From assembly GCF_001613245.1 (NCBI RefSeq), contig NZ_BDBZ01000039.1:103160-167159 (forward strand): a stretch of DNA of 64,000 nt, written 5' to 3'. Each line of letters starts with the position of its first letter. The first letter of the stretch is position 1. Source of the DNA: Nocardia speluncae NBRC 108251 (GTDB taxonomy: Bacteria; Actinomycetota; Actinomycetes; Mycobacteriales; Mycobacteriaceae). The notes beneath the pieces are model-generated. The model ran no database searches. It was not told the DNA's origin and saw only the letters and a list, made by a program, of their open reading frames with translations. Positions 52,595 through 61,330 of the stretch are shown here, piece by piece. A program made the translations under genes and the position numbers.

Positions 52595-52616
52595 GACGCA
52601 ATAATGATGCACTAGC
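52595..52616. promoter_or_regulatory. LitR/CarH-like 11-bp direct repeat between convergent genes
   Basis: GACGCAATAAT then GATGCACTAGC in exact register, three bases after the stop of the second LitR-like gene. Both flanking genes end toward it, so it has no obvious promoter to control. The gap to 52757 shows no gene. Confidence 0.5.
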
Positions 52617-52756
52617 GGTGGATGCGGATCGGGGTGCAGCCGTCCCACGAACTCGAGGTTCCACGGCGAAGTCGGACACCACGAGATCGGTCGCTTCGAC
52701 AGCCACGGGCTTGCCGCGATGCCGCTATCGACATCGACCAGCACTCTTCGCAGTCG

Positions 52757-54114
52757 TTACGATTCCGCGGTGCGGCCCAGGACATGGCGCAGCGCGGATT
52801 CCAGCTCAGGGTGGCGGAATTTGTGGCCGGCGCCGACGAGCCGATCCGGCACCACCCGCTGACTGGCGGTGGCGAGTTCGCGGGCACCCGAGCGACCGAG
52901 CAGCACGGCGGGGCCGAGCTCTGGTACCGCAACGACGGTGGGCCGACGCATGACGTGCCCCAATGTGTGCGTGTACTCGATGTTGCGCACCGGATGCGGT
53001 GCCACCGCGTTGATCGGACCACGCAACCCGTCGTCCCACAGCGCACGATGATAAGTATCGACGAGATCGTCGATGCCTATCCAGGACATCCACTGGTGCC
53101 CGGAACCGATGCGGCCACCGATTCCGGCACCGACCAGTGGGCGCAGTAACCGCAGTGTCACGCCTCGCGGCGATTGCACGATCCCGGTGCGGACCGACAC
53201 CACCCGGGTGGTGCCCGAGGTGGCGGCAGCTGCTGCCTCCTCCCAGTCGGAGACGACGTCCGCCAGGAACCCGGTCCCCCGCGATGACCGCTCCGTGAGT
53301 GTTTCGTCGTCGCGGTCGTATCCGTAGTAGCCGATGGCCGAGGCGCTGACGAATACCCCTACGCCGGACCGCGCGCAGAGTTCGGCCAGTTTGCGGGTCG
53401 GCGTAATCCGGCTCTCCGCGACCGCCCTCTTGTGCTCGTCGGTGAACCGGCCCGCGATCGGTGCCCCGGCCAGGTGCACCACCGCGTCCACGCCGTCGAG
53501 CAGACCACCGGCGGGACTGTAGGGATCCCAGCGCCGCTCCCCGCGCTCACGTGGCTCGCGGCGCACCAGCCGGATCACGGTATGCCCACCCGAACTGAGA
53601 AAGGCCGTCAACGCCGACCCGATCAAGCCGGAGGACCCTGTCACCGCGACCGTTATCGCGCCGAGGGCGTGGTCGGCGGCTCGTGCGTGAGCCGCCAGAT
53701 CCGCTGTAAGTTGCCGGTGCCGATAGGTGAACACATCGGACGCAGCATTGCGGCAGGCACCCAGGTCTGAACCCGGTCCACTATCCGAGTGTGAGCGGAG
53801 TCCACCTCCTCGAATTCATGAATATGCCGCCACGACAGCACAGCGGACGCGGGCACGGACGCCAGGCCTCGGGTGGTGATCCGGTCGACGAACCGGTGCG
53901 GCGGGTCGTATTCACCGCCCTCGTGCCGGGCCACCCAGCGCAAGCGCGCCGGCAAACCGAGCACCGCACGCCCATCGGCGAGCGAATCGGCTTCCTCGAG
54001 CAACGACACCGGCTGCCACGGCGGTGCGAGCCGCGCGAATGCCCCCGGACGTGCGAACCACGCGAACACTTCGGATCGAGGAACCGCGACAACGGCCGAA
54101 CACTCGATGCTCAT
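52757..54114 (-). pseudogene. TIGR01777-type epimerase with N-terminal SRPBCC domain, split by frameshift
   Basis: The gene should encode one protein of about 450 aa: an SRPBCC domain (54114 to about 53740; SIECSAVVAVPRSEVFAWFA, ending VPAAMLRPM) joined to a YfcH-like NAD(P)-binding epimerase (about 53734 to 52757; FTYRHRQLTADLAAHARA, VAVTGSSGLIGSALTAFLSS, SWIGIDDLVDTYHRALW). At the joint the sequence reads ATGTGTTCACC where ATGTTCACC would keep the frame, a 2-base TG insertion. A GTG at 53734 could still start the second half separately. Pseudogene, or two separate polypeptides. Confidence 0.75.
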
Positions 54115-54428
54115 CCCACGACCCTACGCACGGGCCGCGGCAATCCGGTCGCACCGCACCCAGAGCGTCGTCTGCCAGGACGTAGACGACGGCCCGGGTC
54201 ACCGCGGTGTGCCCGAGTCCGCGAGCAACAGTGCGAACTGCTCGACCAACCGCAGGACCGCCTGTTTCTGCTGGGCCACCGTCGTTCGACGGGCCCGATT
54301 CCGAGCGCAGGCCGGTCGGTATCGAGCCCCGCCCGTGGCCCCCGGCGTCGCTGACATGCCCCTGGTCGAGTGCGAGATCGCCCGGATGGCCTGGCCATGA
54401 TATGAGCAAGTGCGGGACTGTCGGCTTG

Positions 54429-55956
54429 TCAATTCCGGTGTGGCCGCCAGGGTGGGCGATGCTCGCCGTCGCTCGCGCTCGCTGTGGTGGCGTCGGGCTT
54501 TCTGTGGTGTTCGGCGGTGGCGGTGATGTTGCGGGCCATGCCGCCGAAGACGACGTCGTGCAGCGGTGTGATCGCTGTCCAGTAGAGGTGCCCGGCTAGT
54601 CCGCGGGGCTGGAAAACGACCCGTTGTCGGTACCGTGCGCTCCGGCCGGGTGCGGGTTCGACGCCGAGTTCGAGCCATGCCATGCCCGGCAGGTTCATTT
54701 CGGCGCGCAGGCGTAGCAGCCGCCCACGGTCGATGTGTTCGACACGCCACCAGTCGAGCGCTTCACCAATGTGTAGATGGTAGGGGTGTTCGCGGCCGCG
54801 GCGATAGCCGATCCCGCCGGTGGCTCGGTCGATCCAGCCGCGCAGTGACCACACCAGTGGTAGCGAGTACCAGCCGTTTTCTCCGCCGATGGATTCGATG
54901 ACCGCCCACAGGGTTTCCGCGTCGGTGTGGGTGTGGTGTTCGCGTAGGTCTTCGTATACTGATCCGCCGGACCATTCGGGGTCACTCGGCAGGGGCGCCG
55001 CAGGTACGGCAGCTGCGTCGGGGTCCGGCCAGCGGGTCGCGGTTTCGGCGTTGCGGATGTGGGCGGTGGCCAGTTCGACGGCCTGCTCGTAGTGGGTGAG
55101 CCCGCCCTCGGGGTCAGGGATGTAGGTGGCGATGTCATGATCACCGCAGACGACTTCGTGGATGAGCGATTCGATCAGCGGGACCGCCAAGGCGCGTGGG
55201 ACCGGGGTGACGACATTGACCCATTGCGCCGACAGCCATGGGGTCAGCACAGGCACCGGCACGACCAGCCGGTGCGGGAGTCCGGATACGGTCGCGTATT
55301 TCCGCATCATCGACAGGTAGGTCACGATGTCGGGGCCGCCGATATCGAAGGCCTGGTTGACTTTCGTGGGTAGTTCGGCAGACCGGACCAGGTAGTGAAG
55401 GACGTCGCGCACGGCGATCGGTTGGATGCGGTTGTGCACCCAGCGCGGGGTCACCATCGCGGGCAGGCGTTCGGCCAGATAACGCAGCATTTCGAAACTG
55501 GCCGAGCCGGAACCGATGATGACCGCCGCCCGCAACTCCACTGTCGGCACCCCGCTGCCCCCGCAGGATTTCACCTACCTCGGCGCGGGAGGCCAGGTGC
55601 CGCGACAGCGGCCGTTGCTCGGGGATGATTCCGCCCAGGTAGATGATGCGCCCGACCCCGGCCGTCTGCGCGGCGGCGGCGACGGTACGTGCGGCGCGCT
55701 GGTCGATATCGGTGAAGTCGTGGCGGGTCAGCGAATGCACCAGGTAGTAGAGGACCTCCTGGTCGGCGACCGCCGCACGCACGTCGTCGTCGATGGTGAG
55801 GTCTGCGCGCACGACCTCCACGCGTTCGCGCCACGGGACCTCGGCCAACTTCGCCGGGGTCCGGGCCACCACCCGCACCCGGTGCCCGGCGCGGAGCAGT
55901 TCGGGGACCAGCCGCCCGCCGATGTAGCCGGTGGCACCGAAGACTACGCACCGCAT
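54429..55956 (-). pseudogene. Epimerase/DUF2867 protein, paralogue of 33975 gene, frameshifted
   Basis: Same architecture and high similarity to the protein at 33975: VVFGATGYIGGRLVPELLRA at the start and DUF2867 at the end (ESIGGENGWYSLPLVWSLRG). The two frames meet at about 55558, in a run of five Gs; removing one G gives GEILRGSGVPTVELRAAVII in one frame. Start ATG at 55956. The 54115-54428 gap before it holds no gene I can support, apart from a short helical frame end (QKQAVLRLVEQFALLLAD) on the minus strand that may be a regulator scrap. Confidence 0.8.
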
Positions 55957-56087
55957 ATCCGATCACCGTCCTGATTTGTGAAAAGCAATGCCGGGGTAAT
56001 ATCTGTCGAGTTCTCTTGCGATTTTTCTCGAACGGTCGGAGCAGGTTTTCGCGGCCATCAACCGAATCGATTATCGAGGAACTACGA

Positions 56088-56717
56088 ATGAGACCATCGG
56101 CCGGGGCCGCTGTGAAAATGATATGGAGAACCGTAGGGGTGATCGCCGCGCTCAGCGCGGCCCTCGGATCGAGTACCGCGACCGGGTCCACCGCGCCCGG
56201 TGGCCGGCAGCCGCTGGCGCCGGTCGAGGCCCTGGACGTGGGTCGTTACCTCGGCGTATGGAACCAGGTCGCCGCCCTGCCGCAGCCCTACAACCTCGAC
56301 TGCGCCCGCAACACGACCGCCGACTATCAACTGATCGACGCGAACAATATCCGCGTCGAGAACACCTGCATCTCCTGGAGCGGCGCCACCAACCGCATCA
56401 TCGGAAATGCCCGGGTCAACGACCCGGTCACCCGAGCACAACTGCACGTCAGCTTCCCGGGCGTGCCGTTCCAGAATTCTTTGGACGGACCCACCAATTA
56501 CATCGTGACCTTTATCGCCGAGGACTATTCCTGGGCTATTGTCGGTGACCCCTTACGGTTTTCCGGATTCGTGCTGTCGCGCTCACCGGCGGTCGATCCG
56601 GCCCGCTGGGGCGAGATCCGCGCAGTCGTGGCCGACCGCGGCTACGACCCCTGCCTGCTGCTGACCTCCCCCACCCCGGGCGGTGCCACCGACATCCGCC
56701 CGCTGTGCACCGCGTAG
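56088..56717 (+). CDS. Secreted lipocalin family protein (second copy)
   Basis: 209-aa paralogue of the lipocalin at 50801, with signal peptide (VKMIWRTVGVIAALSAALGS). Motif DVGRYLGVWNQVAALPQPYN, GPTNYIVTFIAEDYSWAIVG and FVLSRSPAVD. The ATG at 56088 follows CGAGGAACTACGA. No 11-bp repeat site was found in front of it, unlike the first copy. Divergent from the frameshifted epimerase. Confidence 0.9.
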   Translation: MRPSAGAAVKMIWRTVGVIAALSAALGSSTATGSTAPGGRQPLAPVEALDVGRYLGVWNQVAALPQPYNLDCARNTTADYQLIDANNIRVENTCISWSGATNRIIGNARVNDPVTRAQLHVSFPGVPFQNSLDGPTNYIVTFIAEDYSWAIVGDPLRFSGFVLSRSPAVDPARWGEIRAVVADRGYDPCLLLTSPTPGGATDIRPLCTA

Positions 56718-56789
56718 ACGGCGCCCGCAGCGAGTCGAGCGGGCCCCCGCGCCGGGATTGAATGCGCCCGGGGTGGGCATCCCGTCGAT

Positions 56790-57581
56790 ATGACGGCCCG
56801 GAGCACGGATTACAGCAGGCAGATCAGTGTGGGAGTGAGCGCTGTGGTGGCGGTCGCCGCCGCGGTCATCGGCTCCGGCGCGTGGGGCGGGACCCCGATC
56901 TCGGAAGCCGCTGGTGGTGCGCTGGCTGCTGATGCCACCTATGTCGCTCCGGGCGGCACCGCGTTCGTGATCTGGTCGCTGTTATATGCCGGGTTCCTCG
57001 CGCTCGCGGTATGGCAGATCCTTCCGGCGCAGCGCGAAAACCCGCGGTTGCGGGCGACCGGCTGGTTGATCGCGCTGTCGCTGCTGTTGAACGCGGCATG
57101 GATCGCGACGGTCCAGGTTGGGTGGGTCACGGTAAGTGTCGCGGTGATCGTGGCACTGCTGGTGACGCTGGCGGCGGTGTTTATCCGGTGTCTGCAATCA
57201 CGGCCGACCGACGCGACCGAAGCGGTGGTTCTCGACGGTGTTATGGGTCTGTATCTGGGATGGATCGTCGTCGCTACCGTCGCCAACACCGCCGCGGCCC
57301 TGAAACAGGCCACCGCAGATTTCGGGTTGGGTGCTCAACCGTGGGCGGTGATCGTGGTGGTCGGCGCCGCCGTCGTCGGCGCCGCGCTTTCGGTGATCGG
57401 CCGGGGCAGGTTCGCGGCTCCCGCCGCGATCGTGTGGGGCCTGGCGTGGATCGCGATCGCCCGCCTGGACGCTCCGCAGTCGACGGCAGTCGCCGTCGCC
57501 GCGGCGGCCGCGGCCCTGCTGGTGGTCTCGGCGGCCGTCGCCGCTCGCATTCGGCGGCCCAGCACACCCACACCAGCCTGA
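56790..57581 (+). CDS. TspO/MBR-family tryptophan-rich sensory protein
   Basis: 263-aa membrane protein with about seven hydrophobic segments. The TspO-like core is FVIWSLLYAGFLALAVWQ and LLNAAWIATVQVGWVTVSV. TspO proteins bind porphyrins and act in light and stress responses, and TspO in Rhodobacter regulates carotenoid genes. The extension to 263 aa is longer than classical TspO (about 160). No clear ribosome binding site before the ATG. Confidence 0.8.
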   Translation: MTARSTDYSRQISVGVSAVVAVAAAVIGSGAWGGTPISEAAGGALAADATYVAPGGTAFVIWSLLYAGFLALAVWQILPAQRENPRLRATGWLIALSLLLNAAWIATVQVGWVTVSVAVIVALLVTLAAVFIRCLQSRPTDATEAVVLDGVMGLYLGWIVVATVANTAAALKQATADFGLGAQPWAVIVVVGAAVVGAALSVIGRGRFAAPAAIVWGLAWIAIARLDAPQSTAVAVAAAAAALLVVSAAVAARIRRPSTPTPA

Positions 57582-57782
57582 CGGCCCACCCTCAGGCTCT
57601 CGCTCGGAAGCGACCCCAGACAACGAAAGCTCTCGCCATCACCCGGGCCGACCGGTCGAGACCGTCGAAGCAGGCACCCGCATCGGGTGTCACGGACCAG
57701 GATAGAATCGAACCACCCACGCCGCTTCTGTGCCCGCACTCACGATTGCAGTTCCCCGAGCGGATCGAACGGTGGTCACATC

Positions 57783-58007
57783 ATGCCGATCAGGAAACCG
57801 GCCAGCTCCGTCGCCGTGATTGTCGTGCGCTCGCTACCGCAGTTCGGGCCGGTAGGGGCCGAACTCAGGTTTCGGCTGCAACCGGCAATAGGGCGGCCAT
57901 ACCGCGACTCGAGAGATGTAGCGATGCGGTGCTCGTCGGTCCACGAGGGGATGCCGCGGCACAGACCGGACGTCCCTTTCCAGGTCGTCGTCGAGACCCG
58001 GTCGTGA
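57783..58007 (+). CDS. Possible small ORF coupled to acyltransferase
   Basis: A 74-aa frame whose TGA overlaps the GTG of the acyltransferase (GTGA). It has no strong ribosome binding site and no recognised family. The overlap is its only support; it may equally be an accident in the untranslated region 57582-58003. Confidence 0.2.
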   Translation: MPIRKPASSVAVIVVRSLPQFGPVGAELRFRLQPAIGRPYRDSRDVAMRCSSVHEGMPRHRPDVPFQVVVETRS

Positions 58008-58870
58008 CCTTCGGCGATCTGATACGAGACGCGGCCACCGCGGGTGTCCGCGGCACGGCCGATTTCGCCCGTCGTCGCGTCGCCGGAGACTACCGACTCG
58101 ACGCGTTCGGCCTCGACGAGGACCTGCTGGAGTCACTGATCCTGCCCGTCCTGCGGCCGCTGTCACAGCGGTGGTTTCGGGTACAGGTCGATGGTATCGA
58201 GCACCTCCCCGAATCCGAGGGCGCGCTGATCGTGGCCAACCATGCCGGCGTGGTGGCCCTGGATGGGCTGATGCTGCAGGTCGCCGTGCACGACCATCAT
58301 CCCAAACAGCGCGCGGTACGCCTGTTGGCCGCCGACCTCGTCTTCGACCTACCGGTCGTGGGCCCACTGGCCCGCAGGGCCGGACACACCCTGGCCTGCC
58401 GCGCCGACGCCGAACGACTGTTACGCGCCGGTGAGCTGACAGGGCTGTTCCCCGAAGGCTTCAAAGGCGTCGGCAAGCCCTACAAAGCACGGTACAAGCT
58501 ACAGCGTTTCGGGCGCGGCGGCTTCGTCTCCACCGCCGTCCAGACCGGTGTGCCGCTTGTTCCATGCTCGATCGTCGGCTCCGAAGAGATCTATCCGAAA
58601 CTGGCCGACATCACACCGCTGGCCCGGCTACTCGGCCTATCGTATTTCCCGGTGACACCGCTGTTTCCGCACCTGGGCGCACTGGGCGCTATCCCACTAC
58701 CATCGAAGTGGTACATCGAATTCGGTGAACCCATCTACACCGGACACTACGGTCCCGACGCCGCTGACGATCCGATGACCATGTTCGAGGTCACCGACCA
58801 TATCCGCGAAACCATCCAGCAGACGCTGTACAAGCGACTGACCCAGCGCCGCAACCCGTTCACAGGCTAG
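58004..58870 (+). CDS. 1-acylglycerol-3-phosphate acyltransferase-like (PlsC) protein
   Basis: 288-aa acyltransferase. The NHxxxxD motif appears as NHAGVVALD, followed by FPEGFKGVG; FVSTAVQTGVPLVPCSIVGS is the later family block. This is the mycobacterial Rv0502-type group, which often has a longer N-terminus. The GTG at 58004 is uncertain; the frame is open upstream without a good start. Function is probably glycerophospholipid or glycolipid acylation. Confidence 0.85.
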   Translation: MTFGDLIRDAATAGVRGTADFARRRVAGDYRLDAFGLDEDLLESLILPVLRPLSQRWFRVQVDGIEHLPESEGALIVANHAGVVALDGLMLQVAVHDHHPKQRAVRLLAADLVFDLPVVGPLARRAGHTLACRADAERLLRAGELTGLFPEGFKGVGKPYKARYKLQRFGRGGFVSTAVQTGVPLVPCSIVGSEEIYPKLADITPLARLLGLSYFPVTPLFPHLGALGAIPLPSKWYIEFGEPIYTGHYGPDAADDPMTMFEVTDHIRETIQQTLYKRLTQRRNPFTG

Positions 58871-59456
58871 GGCGCAGGGCTTGCACGGTCCTGGACTCCG
58901 GACGACGATCGCATGCCGACTTGTCGCGGCCACAGGGTCGAGGACGACTGCAGCACGAACACGGCATCAACCCTGCACCTCTCAGTGACGACCAAACCGG
59001 GCTGGTCAACGGTCCAAAACGGACGGTTGTCGCTACAGGCGCTCTCGGCAGCGATGGGAACGCAGCCGCCGAACCAGGGCACGGGCACGGAGCCTCCTCG
59101 GCGTGCCGGCGATCAGCTCTACCGCATCACCCTCTCCGGCCTGACACTGGGCGCGGCGCAACGCGCCGCCAAATCCGCCTTCACAAGAAAACCGGGTGGC
59201 CATCGTCGGTGACCCCTCAGTTCAAGTTCACCTCGCCTCGCTGGTCGCCTGCCGTCCACATTCCTGCCCGGCGGTGGGCGACAGCAGGATTTGGAACCCA
59301 GAACCCGCTGTTAGGGTTTCGAGGTCTGGTCAGCGTTCACGTCGGATCACGTTAGGTCACGATAGGTGATCTACCTGCGGCGATGCCGTTAGGTGATGCA
59401 CGCTCGTTCACGGATGATCACCAGAAATATCCGTGAATGTTTGGTGTAGTTTTGGG
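58871..59456. other. Gene-free stretch
   Basis: No convincing coding sequence, RNA gene or repeat. Open frames here have no ribosome binding site or family match. Base composition falls and short AT-rich stretches appear toward 59360-59450. Confidence 0.5.
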
Positions 59457-59636
59457 ATGGGCGAAATCCGCCGCCACCATCGTGATCTCACCGCAGGAAC
59501 GGGCCGGTCCGAGCTTGCCGAGCTGGGGATCAAGCTTGAGATGGTTCTGGGGAGAACCGAAGGCGCTGCGGAGTACACCGAGCAGGCTCGTCGATACCTC
59601 GCTACACGCCTGATAGCCGACGGCAAGAACAACTAG
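59457..59636 (+). CDS. Small ORF of unknown function (59 aa)
   Basis: 59-aa frame: GEIRRHHRDLTAGTGRSELA, YLATRLIADGKNN. Helical, with no family recognised. Ribosome binding site poor. Next to it, at 59655-59760, a frame contains TQIDTYFLVGRA, which resembles a CYTH (adenylate cyclase/thiamine triphosphatase) domain fragment; too short to be a gene. Confidence 0.25.
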   Translation: MGEIRRHHRDLTAGTGRSELAELGIKLEMVLGRTEGAAEYTEQARRYLATRLIADGKNN

Positions 59637-59818
59637 GGGGCCGATGTCGAGCATTTGGAAGCGAACCTCGCGCAGGTCGAGGCTGTATACGAGGGCTACG
59701 GCTTCGCTCTAACCGGCCTGACGCAGATCGACACCTACTTCCTGGTCGGTAGGGCGTGCTGCTGGACAGGACGGAACGCGTCGGCAAGTACAGACCAACT
59801 CGGTGCTCACGGCGATGA

Positions 59819-60454
59819 CTACAGATCAGCTTTGTGCGTCGAAGCCGCCCTGCGGTGTGGGTGCGGTGTGAAAAGCATCGAAATGGCGTATCGCAGTGTG
59901 TCTGTCTCCGAGCGGATTCGCGCGGCGTCGGTCGGTAGCGCTCGAGCTATGGCCAAACCGTCCAGTACGACGTTGAGGTAGGCAGCCCGTTGGGCATTGT
60001 CTCCTGGCGGGAGGACCCCTTCTTTTTCGAGCACGTCCAGCCAGTGCTCGGTACGCCGCAGCCCAGCCGCGCTGAAGGCAAGGTAGGTAGCGATGGCATC
60101 GGCACTGGGCTCCGAGCCGACGTAGGTCTCGAGCGTATGCCGCCACGCATGTCGCGCTTGTTCCCCGGCGCCCGTGGCAGCCAGCACCTGCTGCATACAC
60201 GCCAGCAGCCGATCCTCGGCGGGCACCGTGGTGTCCTCGATGACGTCCGCACTCGCGAAGAGACCGGTGATGCCTGCTGCGACTTCGTCTATCAACGCCC
60301 GCTGCGTGGGAAAGAAGTGCCGCAGCGAACCGGTACTGACGCCAGCGCGCGCGGCGACGGCGCGGACACTGAGCCTGGCACCCGGGTCTTCGGACACCAT
60401 CGTCGCGGCAGCAATCAAAATGCGGTCCCTGGTGCTGGGCTCACTTTGTGGCAC
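59819..60454 (-). CDS. TetR-family transcriptional regulator
   Basis: 211-aa regulator. HTH LSVRAVAARAGVSTGSLRHF, then FPTQRALIDEVAAG; C-terminal helical ligand domain with ETYVGSEPSADAIATYLAFS. The GTG at 60454 follows GGAGGTGACGATA; the frame is open a little further. It is divergent from the membrane protein at 60547, with two copies of a 15-bp site between them. Confidence 0.9.
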   Translation of the reverse strand: MPQSEPSTRDRILIAAATMVSEDPGARLSVRAVAARAGVSTGSLRHFFPTQRALIDEVAAGITGLFASADVIEDTTVPAEDRLLACMQQVLAATGAGEQARHAWRHTLETYVGSEPSADAIATYLAFSAAGLRRTEHWLDVLEKEGVLPPGDNAQRAAYLNVVLDGLAIARALPTDAARIRSETDTLRYAISMLFTPHPHRRAASTHKADL

Positions 60455-60481
60455 TATCGTCACCTCCGACCCTGACAATAC

Positions 60482-60526
60482 TAGTACAGCGTGCTAACGT
60501 CGAAAACGCACTATCACGCTGTACTA
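60482..60526. promoter_or_regulatory. Paired TetR operators
   Basis: TAGTACAGCGTGCTA (60482-60496) and, on the other strand, TAGTACAGCGTGATA (60526-60512) are near-palindromic 15-mers arranged as an inverted pair; their first 12 bases are identical. They lie between the TetR gene and the plus-strand gene, within 28-72 bases of both starts. Autoregulation and control of the neighbour are likely. Confidence 0.65.
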
Positions 60527-60546
60527 ATGAATTTTGGGGTGTAGTC

Positions 60547-61197
60547 ATGGCGACAAGCTGGCGTGAACGACGAGCCGAGCGACGAGTTCGACCCGGCGAC
60601 GGCCGGGCCCTCACACGTTTTCGGTGGTGGCAGGTCCTCAGCAGGTCCCAGCTCGCTCTGGACGTGTCGGCCGGATCCGGCACCACCACCCAGTACACGG
60701 TCGACGTCCGACAGCTCGGCGACGGCAAAGACGGGGAAGTACGTGCCCGGTTGTACCGCAACGGACTGCAACATGCTGTCTCCCGTATGCCCGCCCGATT
60801 CTCCGTCGAGAACGGAACCATCGAAGTCGCCATGGGCGGGTTCGGGCTCAAGCGTTGCCACTTCGTCGACACCGACGACAACGAGACGATGTTGGTGCCC
60901 GATCCCGCGTCCGCCGAAGGTCGTCGGGCCAGGCTCGAGGAGAACCGGCCACAGCTGAGCCGCATCCTCGGCGTACTCGCCACGCTCGCCGTTCTGGTCG
61001 GGATGTTGGTCGCGCTACTACAGCTGGTCGAGCCGATCACCAGCATTCCGCAGGTACGCGAGCTCGTCGGCGGGGTGCAGTCTCCGCTGCGGCTGCCGCT
61101 CGCGGCAAACATCGCGGTCGGTGTAGCTGCCTTCCTCGGCAGCATCGAACGCGCTCTGCGCATCCGCACAAGCTGGCTGGACAATTTCGCGAACTAG
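60547..61197 (+). CDS. Membrane protein of unknown function
   Basis: 216-aa protein. N-terminal about 130 residues are soluble and charged (DGKDGEVRARLYRNGLQH; RCHFVDTDDNETMLVPDP); two membrane helices follow (ILGVLATLAVLVGMLVALLQ and PLAANIAVGVAAFLG). No family recognised. The ATG at 60547 follows GGGGTGTAGTC. By the shared operators it should be regulated by the divergent TetR. Confidence 0.75.
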   Translation: MATSWRERRAERRVRPGDGRALTRFRWWQVLSRSQLALDVSAGSGTTTQYTVDVRQLGDGKDGEVRARLYRNGLQHAVSRMPARFSVENGTIEVAMGGFGLKRCHFVDTDDNETMLVPDPASAEGRRARLEENRPQLSRILGVLATLAVLVGMLVALLQLVEPITSIPQVRELVGGVQSPLRLPLAANIAVGVAAFLGSIERALRIRTSWLDNFAN

Positions 61198-61330
61198 TCA
61201 CCGGCCTGCGGGGGAGCTCACACGTGAACCCGAGAGCTGCCCACCGTGACGATTCCACGCAGCGCTCACGCATTCCCGCCCCGGACTCTTGCTCGCCCAT
61301 TCCACGCCGACCCGTCGATAGGAATTTCTC

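Noticed and set aside
55957..56087. Search for the 11-bp LitR/CarH repeat before the second lipocalin and epimerase
   Set aside because: No GAYGC units in 11-bp register were found in this gap.
57011..58870. A 619-codon frame covering both TspO and the acyltransferase
   Set aside because: Only the part after about 58004 has acyltransferase sequence; the first part is an off-frame reading of the TspO gene.
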